Positions 1 to 8,951 are shown, counted from the first letter of the stretch. The stretch: 64,000 nucleotides of DNA from Patescibacteria group bacterium (GCA_963169655.1 CAUJCM010000004.1:186001-250000), one strand, 5' to 3'. Program-made: numbers and translations. Notes: generated from the sequence alone by a model not told the origin.

Positions 1-1236
1 TCTCAGAAAATTCTCGGAAGTAAACTCTTTATTGCGCTTGATATTGGAACTGAAGAAATTAAAGCATTAATATGTTCTGCTGAAGGTGATCGAGGTAGAA
101 TCTTGGGAGTTGGAAAACATAAACAAAGGCTTGGAGATATGTCTAGCGGTGCAGTAACAGATATTGGAGCAGTTATAAATAATTGTAATGAGGCAATAAG
201 AAAAGCTGAAAAAATGGCTGGTGTTTCTAGTGATCAATTAATTATGGGTATTGCAGGAGAATTGGTAAAAGGCTCAACAACAACCATTTCTTATACAAGG
301 AGAGAACCTGATACAAAAATTGATTTATCTGAGTTAAAAAATATTGTACATAAAGTTCAATGGAAAGCTTTTGATGAAGTGAGGTCAGAACTAGCTTTTG
401 AAACTGGATATAACGAAATTGATATTAAACTTGTAAATGCGGCAATTGTAGATGTGAGAATTGATGGTTACAAAGTTTCAAATCCATTGGGCTTTCAAGG
501 GAAAGAAGTGACTATAAGCATTTTTAATGCCTTTGCTCCCTTAGTACATTATGGTTCACTTCAAACTATTGCTGCAGAATTAGATTTAGATTTAATTGCT
601 ATTACTGCAGGACCATACGCATTAGCCAGATGCCTCGGTAATGAAGATGGTGGAAATTTAAGTGCAATTTTTATTGATATTGGAGGTGGAACTACTGATA
701 TTGCTGTGGTGAATAATGGTAGTGTAGAAGGAACTAAAATGTTTACTCTTGGTGGAAGAACATTTACAAAAAGACTAGCAAATGCTTTGTCTATTAGTTT
801 TGAAGATGCTGAAAAAATTAAATTAGCTTATTCAAACGAAAAATTAGAAAAACAATCACAAAGAATTGTTAGAGAAGCAATGAAAAGTGATTGTGATGTT
901 TGGCTATCTGGTGTTGCTTTAACATTAGCGGAAATTGAAAATTTGGATACTATTCCTTCTAAAATTTATCTTTGTGGTGGAGGCAGTCAATTGCCAGAGA
1001 TTAAAGAAGTACTTGATAGTCGTGAATGGATACAACAATTACCTTTTCCCAAAAAACCAAGTATTACTTTTTTAGAACCTAAAATGATTTCTAATTTAAC
1101 AGATGAGACAAAATTATTAAAAACTCCAATAGATGTCCCCTCTTTAGCTCTTGCTAATATTGGATTAGAGTATGTTGGTGAAGAACAAATTTTAGCTAAA
1201 TTACTTAAAAAGGTTGTTCGATTAATGCAAATTTAA
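1..1236 (+). CDS. FtsA-like actin-fold ATPase (5' end cut by window edge)
   Basis: The reading frame is open from base 1. The first ATPase motif (LDIGTEEIKALI) is encoded at about 37-72, so the ATG at 103 is not the start and the N-terminus lies outside the window. A second phosphate-binding motif, DIGGGTTDIAVV, lies near 676-711. Between them is an SHS2/1C-like stretch (IDGYKVSNPLGFQGKEV) typical of FtsA rather than MreB or DnaK. The extreme C-terminus (AKLLKKVVRLMQI) looks like an amphipathic membrane-targeting helix, as FtsA has. FtsA-family proteins tether FtsZ to the membrane; PilM is a related alternative. The stop overlaps the next start as TAATG, so the two genes are translationally coupled. 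Family call is firm; the division role is inferred. Confidence 0.85.
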   Translation, partial: SQKILGSKLFIALDIGTEEIKALICSAEGDRGRILGVGKHKQRLGDMSSGAVTDIGAVINNCNEAIRKAEKMAGVSSDQLIMGIAGELVKGSTTTISYTRREPDTKIDLSELKNIVHKVQWKAFDEVRSELAFETGYNEIDIKLVNAAIVDVRIDGYKVSNPLGFQGKEVTISIFNAFAPLVHYGSLQTIAAELDLDLIAITAGPYALARCLGNEDGGNLSAIFIDIGGGTTDIAVVNNGSVEGTKMFTLGGRTFTKRLANALSISFEDAEKIKLAYSNEKLEKQSQRIVREAMKSDCDVWLSGVALTLAEIENLDTIPSKIYLCGGGSQLPEIKEVLDSREWIQQLPFPKKPSITFLEPKMISNLTDETKLLKTPIDVPSLALANIGLEYVGEEQILAKLLKKVVRLMQI

Positions 1237-3053
1237 TGGCAATACAAAAAAGAAAAATTAGGGAAGATGATAAAGATCGATTAGAACCTCAAAAGGTAAA
1301 AAAAATTACCAAGAAAATTTTGTATGTAGAGATTGATGATGAAGTGACAACTATTTATGAAAAGCTTTCAAGACTAAAGATAAAGAATATTTATCTAGTT
1401 ATACCTCAAAGAGCTGTAATTTTTCAAAGTGCAATTAATTTGAAAATTTTAAAAAGGAAAGCAGATGACTTAAATAAAAACATCTATATTATTACAAATG
1501 ATGATGCTGGATTTAATCTGGCCAAAAGAATTGGAATGGAAGTATTTGATAAATTAGAAGGACATGAACATCCTTCACTAGTTAGCGGTAAATTCAAAGA
1601 AAATGAAGAAGAAAAAATTACTCCTCTAAAAGCCTCAGTAAATAGCTTAACTGAGGATTCACCTAGTAGAAGTAGTGAAAAAAAATTATCTATTTCAGAA
1701 CTTGTTAAAAGTGGACGTAGCTCAATCAAAATACTACCTAAAAACTTAATTTTATCTGGTAAAGACAAGATAAAAAAGCAAAATAAGAATACTAATAAAT
1801 CTACTTTAGTTTTAGTTTCTCCAAATAAAAAAGCTTTGTTCACTTTAGTTAGCGTCAGTTTGATGTTATTACTTGTTATTTCTTATATAGCTTTACCTGG
1901 TGCCACTTTAACATTAACTCCAAAGTCTAGCGTGATTGAAGTACCAAAAAATGTTATTTTAGCAGATGCTGATAGAAATCGTGCAGAACTAGATACACAT
2001 CCTGCAAATATCATTCCAAGTTATAAAGTGACAACAGAAATTGAAAAAGTATTTACTTATCAATCTACGGGAAAAAATGCTGAAGGTGGACAAAATGCCA
2101 AAGGAATTATTACTGTTTTAAATACTAGTCCAAATGATTGGCCTCTTGTACCCAAAACTCGCTTCCAGACAGCTGAGGGTATTGTTTATAGAATTGATAG
2201 ATCTGTCACAATTCCAGCTGGCAGTGTTGATCATCCAGGAACTTTAGACTTAGAAGTTATTGCTGACCCATTAGATTCTTTTGATCAACCAGTTGGGGAA
2301 AGAGGTAATATTAAAGCTGAAACAAAGTTCTTTTTGCCTGCTTTAAGTGCTGAAAATCAAAAGAAGCTCTATGCTATTGGTAAAACTGATTTTGCAGGTG
2401 GAGTAACAAATATTATTAAATTTATTAGTAAAGATGATGTAGAAGGGGCAAAAGCTAAAATGGAAAGTGACTTAAAAGATTCAGGAGAAGTTGAGTTAAA
2501 ATCTGTAATTAGTAAGAAGAATGAGAGTCAAGGTACTAATTTAGTTTTAATGACAGGGAAAGATTTAATGGAATTTGGCAAAGTTAATATTCAAATTCCA
2601 CCAAATATAGAAAATCAAAAGCTAGAATCTTTTGATGTTAAAGGAAAGGTTGTAGTTAGTGGGATTGCTTATAATAAAGATGATATGATGAGTATTTTGA
2701 AAAGAGAATTACAGATGAAGAAAAACCCAGAGAAATCACTTGCGAATATAGATGAAGACTCTTTTTCTTATAAGATCGTAGAAAATGATAAAAATGCACA
2801 AAAAATTACAATTACTGCGACAATACAAGGTGTAGAAGTTTATGAATTAAGTCCAAAGAAAGAAAATGGTGAGAGATTAGTTAAAAAAATTAAAGAAAGT
2901 ATAGTTGGTAAAGAAATTCAAGTTGCTAGGGATTTTATTCAAAATTTGCCTGAAATTGAAAAAGTTGAGATCGAATCTTGGCCTGCTTGGGCTCCGACAC
3001 TTCCATCGGTTCCAGATAATATTAAAATCGAGATAAAGTATCCAGTTAAGTAA
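1236..3053 (+). CDS. Membrane protein with baseplate-J-like extracytoplasmic domain
   Basis: A 605-residue protein with a charged cytoplasmic N-terminal region (residues 1-200), one transmembrane helix at about 203-222 (LVSVSLMLLLVISYIAL), and a large exterior domain. The first 110 residues contain a small alpha/beta module (VEIDDEVTTIYEKL...IYLVIPQRAVIF) seen in similar proteins from uncultured bacteria. The exterior region (about 275-400), with GIITVLNTSPNDWPLVPKT and RFQTAEGIVYRIDRSVTIPA, fits the baseplate J/gp47-like family. It starts inside the FtsA-like stop codon, so the pair probably acts together at the membrane. No other phage structural genes are adjacent, so a phage role is unlikely. 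Function unknown. Confidence 0.7.
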   Translation: MAIQKRKIREDDKDRLEPQKVKKITKKILYVEIDDEVTTIYEKLSRLKIKNIYLVIPQRAVIFQSAINLKILKRKADDLNKNIYIITNDDAGFNLAKRIGMEVFDKLEGHEHPSLVSGKFKENEEEKITPLKASVNSLTEDSPSRSSEKKLSISELVKSGRSSIKILPKNLILSGKDKIKKQNKNTNKSTLVLVSPNKKALFTLVSVSLMLLLVISYIALPGATLTLTPKSSVIEVPKNVILADADRNRAELDTHPANIIPSYKVTTEIEKVFTYQSTGKNAEGGQNAKGIITVLNTSPNDWPLVPKTRFQTAEGIVYRIDRSVTIPAGSVDHPGTLDLEVIADPLDSFDQPVGERGNIKAETKFFLPALSAENQKKLYAIGKTDFAGGVTNIIKFISKDDVEGAKAKMESDLKDSGEVELKSVISKKNESQGTNLVLMTGKDLMEFGKVNIQIPPNIENQKLESFDVKGKVVVSGIAYNKDDMMSILKRELQMKKNPEKSLANIDEDSFSYKIVENDKNAQKITITATIQGVEVYELSPKKENGERLVKKIKESIVGKEIQVARDFIQNLPEIEKVEIESWPAWAPTLPSVPDNIKIEIKYPVK

Positions 3054-3108
3054 TTTTGCAGATTTGGCTTTGTTTTCTTTAAATTCTGATTTATTCTAAA
3101 CGAGTAAG

Positions 3109-3152
3109 CCAACCCCGTCAGCTTTTAGCTGAAACCCTCAATGAGGGGAATT
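3109..3152. repeat. Interspersed two-hairpin palindromic element, copy A
   Basis: The order is CCAACCCCGTC, a first palindrome TCAGCTTTTAGCTGA, then ACCCTCAATGAGGGG and GAATT. The layout matches the copies at 50678, 54306 and 57415, but the first stem has a different sequence and is still self-complementary. It sits in a 250-base gap between genes. Confidence 0.7.
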
Positions 3153-3245
3153 ACCGTAACTATATAGCCTTTGTCCGTAATTTCCCGCCAGCCTATCCAA
3201 TGAAGAAGATTCCTTGTGAAGTATTATATTTAAACTCTCTTTATA

Positions 3246-3274
3246 TTGACTAAATTAATAGAATGTGTTATAAA
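3246..3274 (+). promoter_or_regulatory. Promoter for the PKD-domain gene
   Basis: TTGACT, a 17-base spacer and TATAAA, with TG one base before the -10 (extended -10). It lies about 30 bases before the GTG start at 3304. Confidence 0.6.
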
Positions 3275-3303
3275 ACTATCTTCAATTCTATTAAATTAAA
3301 ATT

Positions 3304-4623
3304 GTGGATAAAGAGCTACAAACAAAGGAATATGAACAATTAGACTATGATAAAAGAGTAAAATTTTTAATTAAATTGGAAAATGCCTTTAATTTGATTA
3401 AAAGACTTTTTCTTATCCTTTTACTAAGCTTAATTTTGGGTTTTTTGTTCTCAGCTGTTGCTAAAGCGAGTGCTATTGAAGATTTTCTAATTCCAAATGT
3501 GAGATTAACACAAATGGGGGCTACAATTTTTCATGGACAAACTGATTCTTTTAATAATCAAAGCCTAATTAATAATAATAAAAATAATGATTTAAATAAT
3601 TTTGATTCAAATAGTAATTATACTAATAATAATTATATTTCTCCAAAATATGATGCTTTTAAGCCTGAAAGTTTAAATCAAAAAATTCCAGTAATTGATG
3701 AAAATACTAGTAATATTAACCAGGTAGATTTTGCAATTAGAAATGATATATATGGATCTCAAACCAGTAATTATGGAACAACTCAAACTACATTTACTTT
3801 CATTGCATCTGTAAATACTAATGGAATCCCTAGAGATAGTTTAAGGTATAGATGGGATTTTGATAATGATGGAAATATAGATAGTTATTTTTCAATATAT
3901 AATAATGCTTCTTATCGATATAAGGAGCCAGGAACTTATGAGGTGAAACTAGAAGTTTTAGATCAAAAAGGTAGAATTTCTACAAAAATACATAAGATTC
4001 TAGTGGTAAAAAATGAGCCTCCCAAAGCGGTCTTTCAAGTAGATAAAATTAAAGCTCCTAAGAATTCTATTTTTAAATTTGATACATCTCTTTCTAGTGA
4101 TGATCAATATGGTAAATATGATTTATATTATAGATTCGATTTTGATGGAGATGGCGAATTTGATACTACTTTTCAAAACAAAAATATTTGGAATCATGCA
4201 TATAGTGAGGTGGGAAAATATAAAGTAAGGATGGAGGTTAGGGATAAAGAAGGTTTAAGTAGTTTTGCAGAAATTGAAGTAGAAATTTTAGATGACAATA
4301 AGCCAATAGCAATGATTAATATAGAGAATTTAAATGATAGACAATTTAAATTTGATGCGAGTCAATCTTATGATGATTTTACTGAATCTAGAAAATTAAA
4401 ATATAGATGGGATTTTAACTATGGTGGCGCAAATGATATTGTTTTTGATACTAGCTGGTCCAACTCGCCTTACTATACAGGTAATTATAAATTAGGAGGA
4501 TTAAAGAAAATTAGACTGCAAGTTATGGATGAACAAGGATTTATTGGAGAGAGTTTTGCCCAAATTGATGTGCCAATGTCTAATAAACTATTAAATTTAG
4601 CCTATAAAGTAGTTGTGAAATAA
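3304..4623 (+). CDS. Membrane-anchored PKD-domain surface protein
   Basis: The protein has 439 residues and starts at GTG. A charged N-terminus is followed by a hydrophobic helix at about 37-55 (LFLILLLSLILGFLFSA) that is a signal anchor or signal peptide. Next comes an Asn-rich low-complexity linker (about 85-130) and three PKD-like immunoglobulin-fold domains (about 150-235, 240-330, 335-425). The first two carry acidic loops, DFDNDGNID and DFDGDGEFD, that resemble calcium sites; the third has DFNYGGAND instead. PKD domains usually mediate extracellular protein or glycan contacts. It has its own strong promoter and precedes two fibre-like genes, so a shared cell-surface role is inferred. 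No enzymatic domain was seen. Confidence 0.75.
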   Translation: MDKELQTKEYEQLDYDKRVKFLIKLENAFNLIKRLFLILLLSLILGFLFSAVAKASAIEDFLIPNVRLTQMGATIFHGQTDSFNNQSLINNNKNNDLNNFDSNSNYTNNNYISPKYDAFKPESLNQKIPVIDENTSNINQVDFAIRNDIYGSQTSNYGTTQTTFTFIASVNTNGIPRDSLRYRWDFDNDGNIDSYFSIYNNASYRYKEPGTYEVKLEVLDQKGRISTKIHKILVVKNEPPKAVFQVDKIKAPKNSIFKFDTSLSSDDQYGKYDLYYRFDFDGDGEFDTTFQNKNIWNHAYSEVGKYKVRMEVRDKEGLSSFAEIEVEILDDNKPIAMINIENLNDRQFKFDASQSYDDFTESRKLKYRWDFNYGGANDIVFDTSWSNSPYYTGNYKLGGLKKIRLQVMDEQGFIGESFAQIDVPMSNKLLNLAYKVVVK

Positions 4624-4634
4624 TTTAAGGCTTA

Positions 4635-4663
4635 TTGATATTATTGAAGTCTTTTGTTATAAG
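4635..4663 (+). promoter_or_regulatory. Promoter for the S74-type fibre gene
   Basis: TTGATA, a 17-base spacer and TATAAG with TG one base upstream of the -10. It begins just after the preceding stop and lies 28 bases before the ATG at 4691. Confidence 0.6.
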
Positions 4664-4690
4664 AATATAGATAAAATTAAAAATAAAATT

Positions 4691-6226
4691 ATGAAAAATA
4701 AAAAACTATCTTTCCTATCATTAGTTGGTCTTGCTATATTAATATTTGGAATTCAAAGTGTTTTTGCTGCTCCTACTGATACTCCTCCATCACCTAATGC
4801 ACCTGATGCAACTTTTAACAGCATTACGGCAATTAATTCTACTATACCAAAAGTAGATATTTTAGAGGCTTTTTGTAGAATAATGAATTTTGGTGCAAAT
4901 AATTCTGATCCTGATAGTTTTACTATGGTATCAAATTCTAGTCCTTGCACAATTAAATTCAATAAAGTAGCAGCTGATAATAAAACTAATTGTGAAAATC
5001 TTGGAGGAATTTTTGCTAATGGTACAAGAGAATGCAGTTGGAATAAAGATCAAGAATTTTCAAATACTGTATTTTGTATGATGGCTGGTTCTCCAAACCC
5101 TTATGTTTCAAATAATGCTTGTATTTGGAGTTCAGTAGTAGCTAATTTCAAAGGTGGTATAAAGGTTTCTGGGCCAATTCAAAACGAGAATTATAATAAT
5201 CCTATTAAACTCAGTAATTTAGGTGGTTTTCAAATTTATGCTAGAGAGCCAGAAAAAAATATTTATGTTAAAGTCCATGAAGAATATGGAAAAAATGGTG
5301 AAATAGGTTATACAGACGGAGTAACTGGTGGTAATGATGGACTATCTATTTTGGCTCCAAAAGGTATTCAATTGTTTTCTTTCTCAAAAGTTAAACCTCA
5401 AATGAACTTAAGTATATCTAGTTCTTTTTATGGATTAACTGGAAAATATAGTAATTTAATTGCTAGTTATAATGAGCAGTCTAAAAATACTCCTGTAATG
5501 TTTGAAGGTATAGATGTAGATGCAATTTATAATTCTGGTGTGGGTGGTTCTGGATTACTAGATAAAGACGGTCAAAGTGTTGGAATAAGAACAAATGGAC
5601 ATAGAGCTGGAATAATTGCTACCGTTAATAAACAACTTGGTGATGCTACTCAAAGTAGTACATATACATTATTTGGACAATCATTTGCTGGTGCTGGGAT
5701 TTTTGCTAGTGGACCAAGTTCTGTTAAAAATGCTGGTGCTGGTTTATTTGTAGGTACAGGCTCGAGCGTTAATACAAGATTAGCATTTTCTGATAGCACT
5801 GGTAAAATCTGGGCAATGAATGCCAATGGAGATATTAGAGTTAATGGAAATGCCACAAAAACTACTGGGGGTGCATCATGGACTGTTGCTTCTGATAGCA
5901 GATTGAAAAATGTCAAAGAGAATTTTTCAAGAGGGCTTGATGACTTGATGCAAGTTAATCCAATTGTTTTTAAATATAAAAAAGATAATGTTTTAGGCTT
6001 AAATAGTGATAGTGAAAATGTTGGAGTAATAGCACAAGAAGTTCAAAAAGTAATTCCAGAAGCAGTTGATATGAATGATAGTGGATATTTAACTGTAAAT
6101 AATGATCCAATTATTTGGACAATGCTAAACTCAATTAAAGAACTTAAAAAGGAAAATGATAAGCTTCAAAAAGATAATGCAGATTTAATGAAAAGAGTTG
6201 AAATTTTAGAGGAAAAATTAAAATAA
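4691..6226 (+). CDS. Secreted fibre-like protein with C-terminal S74 intramolecular chaperone domain
   Basis: The 511-residue protein has a signal peptide (about 1-26, ending VFAA) and then a short segment PNAPDATFNSI that recurs in the gene at 6683. The middle is Gly/Asn/Ser-rich beta-type sequence. The C-terminal 110 residues match the intramolecular chaperone of endosialidase (peptidase S74): SDSRLKNVKENFSRGLDDL, then NVGVIAQEVQKVIPEAV and a final coiled coil (ELKKENDKLQKDNADLMKRV). In tail fibres this domain drives trimerisation and then cleaves itself off at a Ser in the SDSRLK region. The region 95-145 has five or more Cys. It is probably a trimeric surface fibre; its binding target is unknown. 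Confidence 0.8.
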   Translation: MKNKKLSFLSLVGLAILIFGIQSVFAAPTDTPPSPNAPDATFNSITAINSTIPKVDILEAFCRIMNFGANNSDPDSFTMVSNSSPCTIKFNKVAADNKTNCENLGGIFANGTRECSWNKDQEFSNTVFCMMAGSPNPYVSNNACIWSSVVANFKGGIKVSGPIQNENYNNPIKLSNLGGFQIYAREPEKNIYVKVHEEYGKNGEIGYTDGVTGGNDGLSILAPKGIQLFSFSKVKPQMNLSISSSFYGLTGKYSNLIASYNEQSKNTPVMFEGIDVDAIYNSGVGGSGLLDKDGQSVGIRTNGHRAGIIATVNKQLGDATQSSTYTLFGQSFAGAGIFASGPSSVKNAGAGLFVGTGSSVNTRLAFSDSTGKIWAMNANGDIRVNGNATKTTGGASWTVASDSRLKNVKENFSRGLDDLMQVNPIVFKYKKDNVLGLNSDSENVGVIAQEVQKVIPEAVDMNDSGYLTVNNDPIIWTMLNSIKELKKENDKLQKDNADLMKRVEILEEKLK

Positions 6227-6235
6227 AAGAAATAA

Positions 6236-6263
6236 AAAAAGCCTCTTTAGTTAAGAGGCTTTT
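6236..6263. terminator. Bidirectional rho-independent terminator
   Basis: The stem AGCCTCTT / AAGAGGCT (6240-6247 with 6253-6260) has an A-run on the left and a T-run on the right. It serves the convergent genes ending at 6226 (+) and 6285 (-). Confidence 0.75.
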
Positions 6264-6284
6264 AAAATATCTGAAAATTCATTT

Positions 6285-6593
6285 TTATTGAACTACTTCT
6301 GATTCACCTTGAGATTTACTAAATTTGTCATAACAAAGGGATTGGATATTGGCTGGTAGGTTTGGACAATCTTCGCGTGAATTTATATTTAATATTTCAA
6401 CTATTTTATTAAAGTAAGCTTGTTCTTCATCTTTATCCATTGGAGGTAAAGAAGTGACTGGAGTGATATTTACTGTTTGATCTGAATTTTTTGTATTGTC
6501 ATCACTTTTAATTTCATCAGTTTTAGTTGTAGTAGAGATGCTACAAGCTGTGAGAAATGTGATTAAACTCAAAATAATAATTGTTTTTTTCAT
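6285..6593 (-). CDS. Small lipoprotein
   Basis: A start at 6593 gives MKKTIIILSLITFLTAC, a textbook lipoprotein signal peptide with lipobox LTAC. A longer frame starting at 6635 would put 14 unlikely residues before it. The mature part (about 85 residues) is Thr/Asp/Asn-rich, then has a compact segment with a Cys pair (EDCPNLPANIQSLCYDKF). The same pairing appears in the lipoprotein at 8406. Function unknown; it is probably a membrane-attached partner of the neighbouring surface proteins. Confidence 0.65.
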   Translation of the reverse strand: MKKTIIILSLITFLTACSISTTTKTDEIKSDDNTKNSDQTVNITPVTSLPPMDKDEEQAYFNKIVEILNINSREDCPNLPANIQSLCYDKFSKSQGESEVVQ

Positions 6594-6619
6594 ATTTATT
6601 TTATTTATAAAGATATTCA

Positions 6620-6648
6620 TTGATAAATATAGCAAAAAATGATAAAAT
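6620..6648 (+). promoter_or_regulatory. Promoter for the second fibre-like gene
   Basis: TTGATA, 17 bases, TAAAAT, with TG one base before the -10. It follows the same pattern as the promoters at 3246 and 4635, and the -35 overlaps the 5' region of the divergent lipoprotein gene. Confidence 0.5.
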
Positions 6649-6682
6649 AAAAAGATTTATATTCAAAAAAACAAAATAAATT

Positions 6683-8392
6683 ATGAAAAATATTAATAAA
6701 ATATTAACAATTACAGCTTCAGTTTTAGGGATTGCAGTTATTGGATCATCCGTAATGGCGGCTCCTTCAAATAATCCAGCAGATAATAATTTGCCGGATG
6801 CAAAGTTTAATAGTGTGGAGGCTACAACTAATGGTGATTTTGCTATTGAGGGAAATTCAAAAAATAATTATGGTGTTGTTGGTATTTCAGAAAATGAAAG
6901 TGGGGTGTATGGATCTTCAAATGGTAGTGCTTCAAGATCTGGAGTTATTGGCCAAACAAAAAATGGAAATGGGGTACTTGGAGTTTCAACAGATGGGGTA
7001 GGAATTTATGGAATAATAAACAATACTAATACAAATATATTTGCAAAAGCAGGAGAATTCAATAATACAAAATATAATACAATTGTATCTTTAGGTACAA
7101 AAGATAATGCAATTCAAGCTATTTCTAATTCTATATTAGATCCATATAGTACTATTAAATCAATTCAAAATGGAACTTTAGGCTTGGCAGGTGAATTTGT
7201 TAATACAGTAAGTAATAATAGTATAAAATTAGGTGGAAATGATTTTGCAGTTAATGCTGAAGGTAAAGGGGGTAGTACAGGTGTTAAAGGTTCCTCTGAA
7301 TCTTTTATAGGTGTTCAAGGTACTTCAAAATCTGGAATTGCAGTTTCTGGTGTAATTAATGCTGCAGATGGTACTATTTCTTCTAAAGCAGGAAGTTTTA
7401 TTAATTATAAATCTGGAAAATCCGCTATTTTAGGAACAAATGATTATGCTATTGAAATTGGTGGTGATATTAAAATGAGTAGTAGTGATAAAGGAGTAGT
7501 CCTTAATAATGCTGATAGACCATTAATTACTAGAAGCTGGGACGTATTTACCTCTGGCACACTAACTGGTGTAGGCAGATGGGGACTATTTATGCAACCT
7601 AGTTTTATCACTACAGGCTTTGCAAATTTAACAGGTAAAGGGTTTAAAATCACAGCTTTTAATAGTGACAGTACAACCAAGGATTTATTAACAGTAAAAA
7701 ATAACAATTCTCCAACTGCAAGTACAGATAGAGGTGAAATAATTGCTAACGCCAATGTTACAGTTAATGGAGACTCTATGTTCAATGGTTCAAGATTCTC
7801 AATTAATACTACAAAAGATAATGACCCTGGTATAGTGATGAATGGTTATTTAGGACCATTGATTACCAAGATGTATTCATCATTTAGTAGTGGAGAATAT
7901 AGTGGTTTAGGTAGATATGGTTTATTTGTAGAACCAAGCACCATGATTTTAGGATTTCCTAATTTAGTTGGTAGAATGGCAAAAATAGTAGCATATAATG
8001 CTGATAGTACTTATCAAGATGTAGCGACTTTTGGTATAAATAAGGTGCAAATTCATACACCTAACTTAGAAGTGACAGGTCATATTAAAGCTAGTAATGG
8101 TATGGGACAATTAAAAGTTGTTTCTTTAGCGGCAAATAGTATTGCACCAGGTACAGAAAGACAAATACAATTAATTTGTCCACCTAATAATATAATATAT
8201 AGCTGTTCGATGGCACAAACTCCAGACCCTAAAATATTAACTTCAGCAAATATGGCTCAAACCGCCGTATATTATGGACATAATGCAACTACGAAAGAAG
8301 TTACAGATCACTGTTCTGTCTTTGTTAAAAACAATGCGCCCACAACTGGATTTGCAACCGCACTTGCTCTATGTTTTGATTCTAATGGATAA
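6683..8392 (+). CDS. Secreted fibre-like repeat protein
   Basis: The 569-residue protein has a signal peptide (about 1-27, ending VMAA) followed by DNNLPDAKFNSVEA, the same start as the protein at 4691. Residues about 60-115 are short GVxG-type repeats (YGVVGISENESGVYGSS). Two copies of a roughly 70-residue unit lie at about 275-345 and 385-455: GVVLNNADRPLITRSWDVF against GIVMNGYLGPLITKMYSSF, both with a G(V/L)GR(W/Y)GLF core. The C-terminal 80 residues have four Cys (LICPP, YSCSM, DHCSVF, ALCFD), probably a disulfide-bonded cap. Unlike its neighbour it lacks an S74 chaperone. Probably a surface fibre or adhesin. Confidence 0.65.
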   Translation: MKNINKILTITASVLGIAVIGSSVMAAPSNNPADNNLPDAKFNSVEATTNGDFAIEGNSKNNYGVVGISENESGVYGSSNGSASRSGVIGQTKNGNGVLGVSTDGVGIYGIINNTNTNIFAKAGEFNNTKYNTIVSLGTKDNAIQAISNSILDPYSTIKSIQNGTLGLAGEFVNTVSNNSIKLGGNDFAVNAEGKGGSTGVKGSSESFIGVQGTSKSGIAVSGVINAADGTISSKAGSFINYKSGKSAILGTNDYAIEIGGDIKMSSSDKGVVLNNADRPLITRSWDVFTSGTLTGVGRWGLFMQPSFITTGFANLTGKGFKITAFNSDSTTKDLLTVKNNNSPTASTDRGEIIANANVTVNGDSMFNGSRFSINTTKDNDPGIVMNGYLGPLITKMYSSFSSGEYSGLGRYGLFVEPSTMILGFPNLVGRMAKIVAYNADSTYQDVATFGINKVQIHTPNLEVTGHIKASNGMGQLKVVSLAANSIAPGTERQIQLICPPNNIIYSCSMAQTPDPKILTSANMAQTAVYYGHNATTKEVTDHCSVFVKNNAPTTGFATALALCFDSNG

Positions 8393-8405
8393 AATAATTT
8401 ATCTG

Positions 8406-8951
8406 TTAGTTCTTCTCTATATTCATATCACACATTGATTTAGTATGCTCTAAAGTCAATTGTTTGCACATTTCAAGATCTCCTTTGTCTATAGCCTTTT
8501 GCATAATAGCCATTTCCTTTGCTTCTAACTCTTCCTTATCCTTCTGTGCTTGAATAGCTTTATTCTCAATTTCTTTCCTTAATTTACAAGCATCTTTTTG
8601 GTCTTGAGTTTGATAACTTTCACAATCTTCTTCTTTAACTACTTGTTCTTCTGGTTCCTTAAATAGATTTTCACATTGTTCTTTAAGTGATGGAGAGTTA
8701 ATTTTTTGACAATAGCTTTGATCATTTAAAGTTTGTGCTCCCTGTAAAGCAACTTGATCTACTTCTGAAGGAATATCTAAGTTTTCAAGAGCCTCATTTT
8801 CTGAGACGACTTGATTTTGAGTGTCTACAACATTTTGTTGATTTTGACCATTATTTGTAGAATTTGAATTATTATTTGTTTGATCAGTAGCATTATTTGT
8901 ACATGCAGTTAGTAAAAGTACTGCAGTGATTAAAATGAGTGATTTTTTCAT
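8406..8951 (-). CDS. Lipoprotein with Cys-pair motifs
   Basis: The 181-residue protein begins MKKSLILITAVLLLTAC, a signal peptide with lipobox LTAC. An Asn/Gln-rich tether (about 18-55) follows, then an acidic, helical segment with three Cys pairs (YCQKINSPSLKEQCENL, DCESYQTQDQKDACKL, MCKQLTLEHTKSMCDM). The spacing resembles the Cys pair in the lipoprotein at 6285, which suggests a family built from a repeated helix-hairpin unit. It is convergent with the fibre gene ending at 8392 and lies downstream of two co-oriented genes. Function unknown. Confidence 0.65.
   Translation of the reverse strand: MKKSLILITAVLLLTACTNNATDQTNNNSNSTNNGQNQQNVVDTQNQVVSENEALENLDIPSEVDQVALQGAQTLNDQSYCQKINSPSLKEQCENLFKEPEEQVVKEEDCESYQTQDQKDACKLRKEIENKAIQAQKDKEELEAKEMAIMQKAIDKGDLEMCKQLTLEHTKSMCDMNIEKN

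Noticed and set aside
103-1236. Start of the FtsA-like gene at ATG 103
   Set aside because: The conserved LDIGTEEIKALI ATPase motif lies upstream in the same open frame, so the gene begins before the window.
6594-6635. N-terminal extension of the lipoprotein to ATG 6635
   Set aside because: It would put 14 residues before a textbook lipoprotein signal peptide that starts at 6593.
1236-8392. Prophage or contractile injection system
   Set aside because: Only baseplate-J-like and fibre-like domains occur, on membrane-anchored or secreted proteins; no sheath, tube, portal, terminase or integrase genes.
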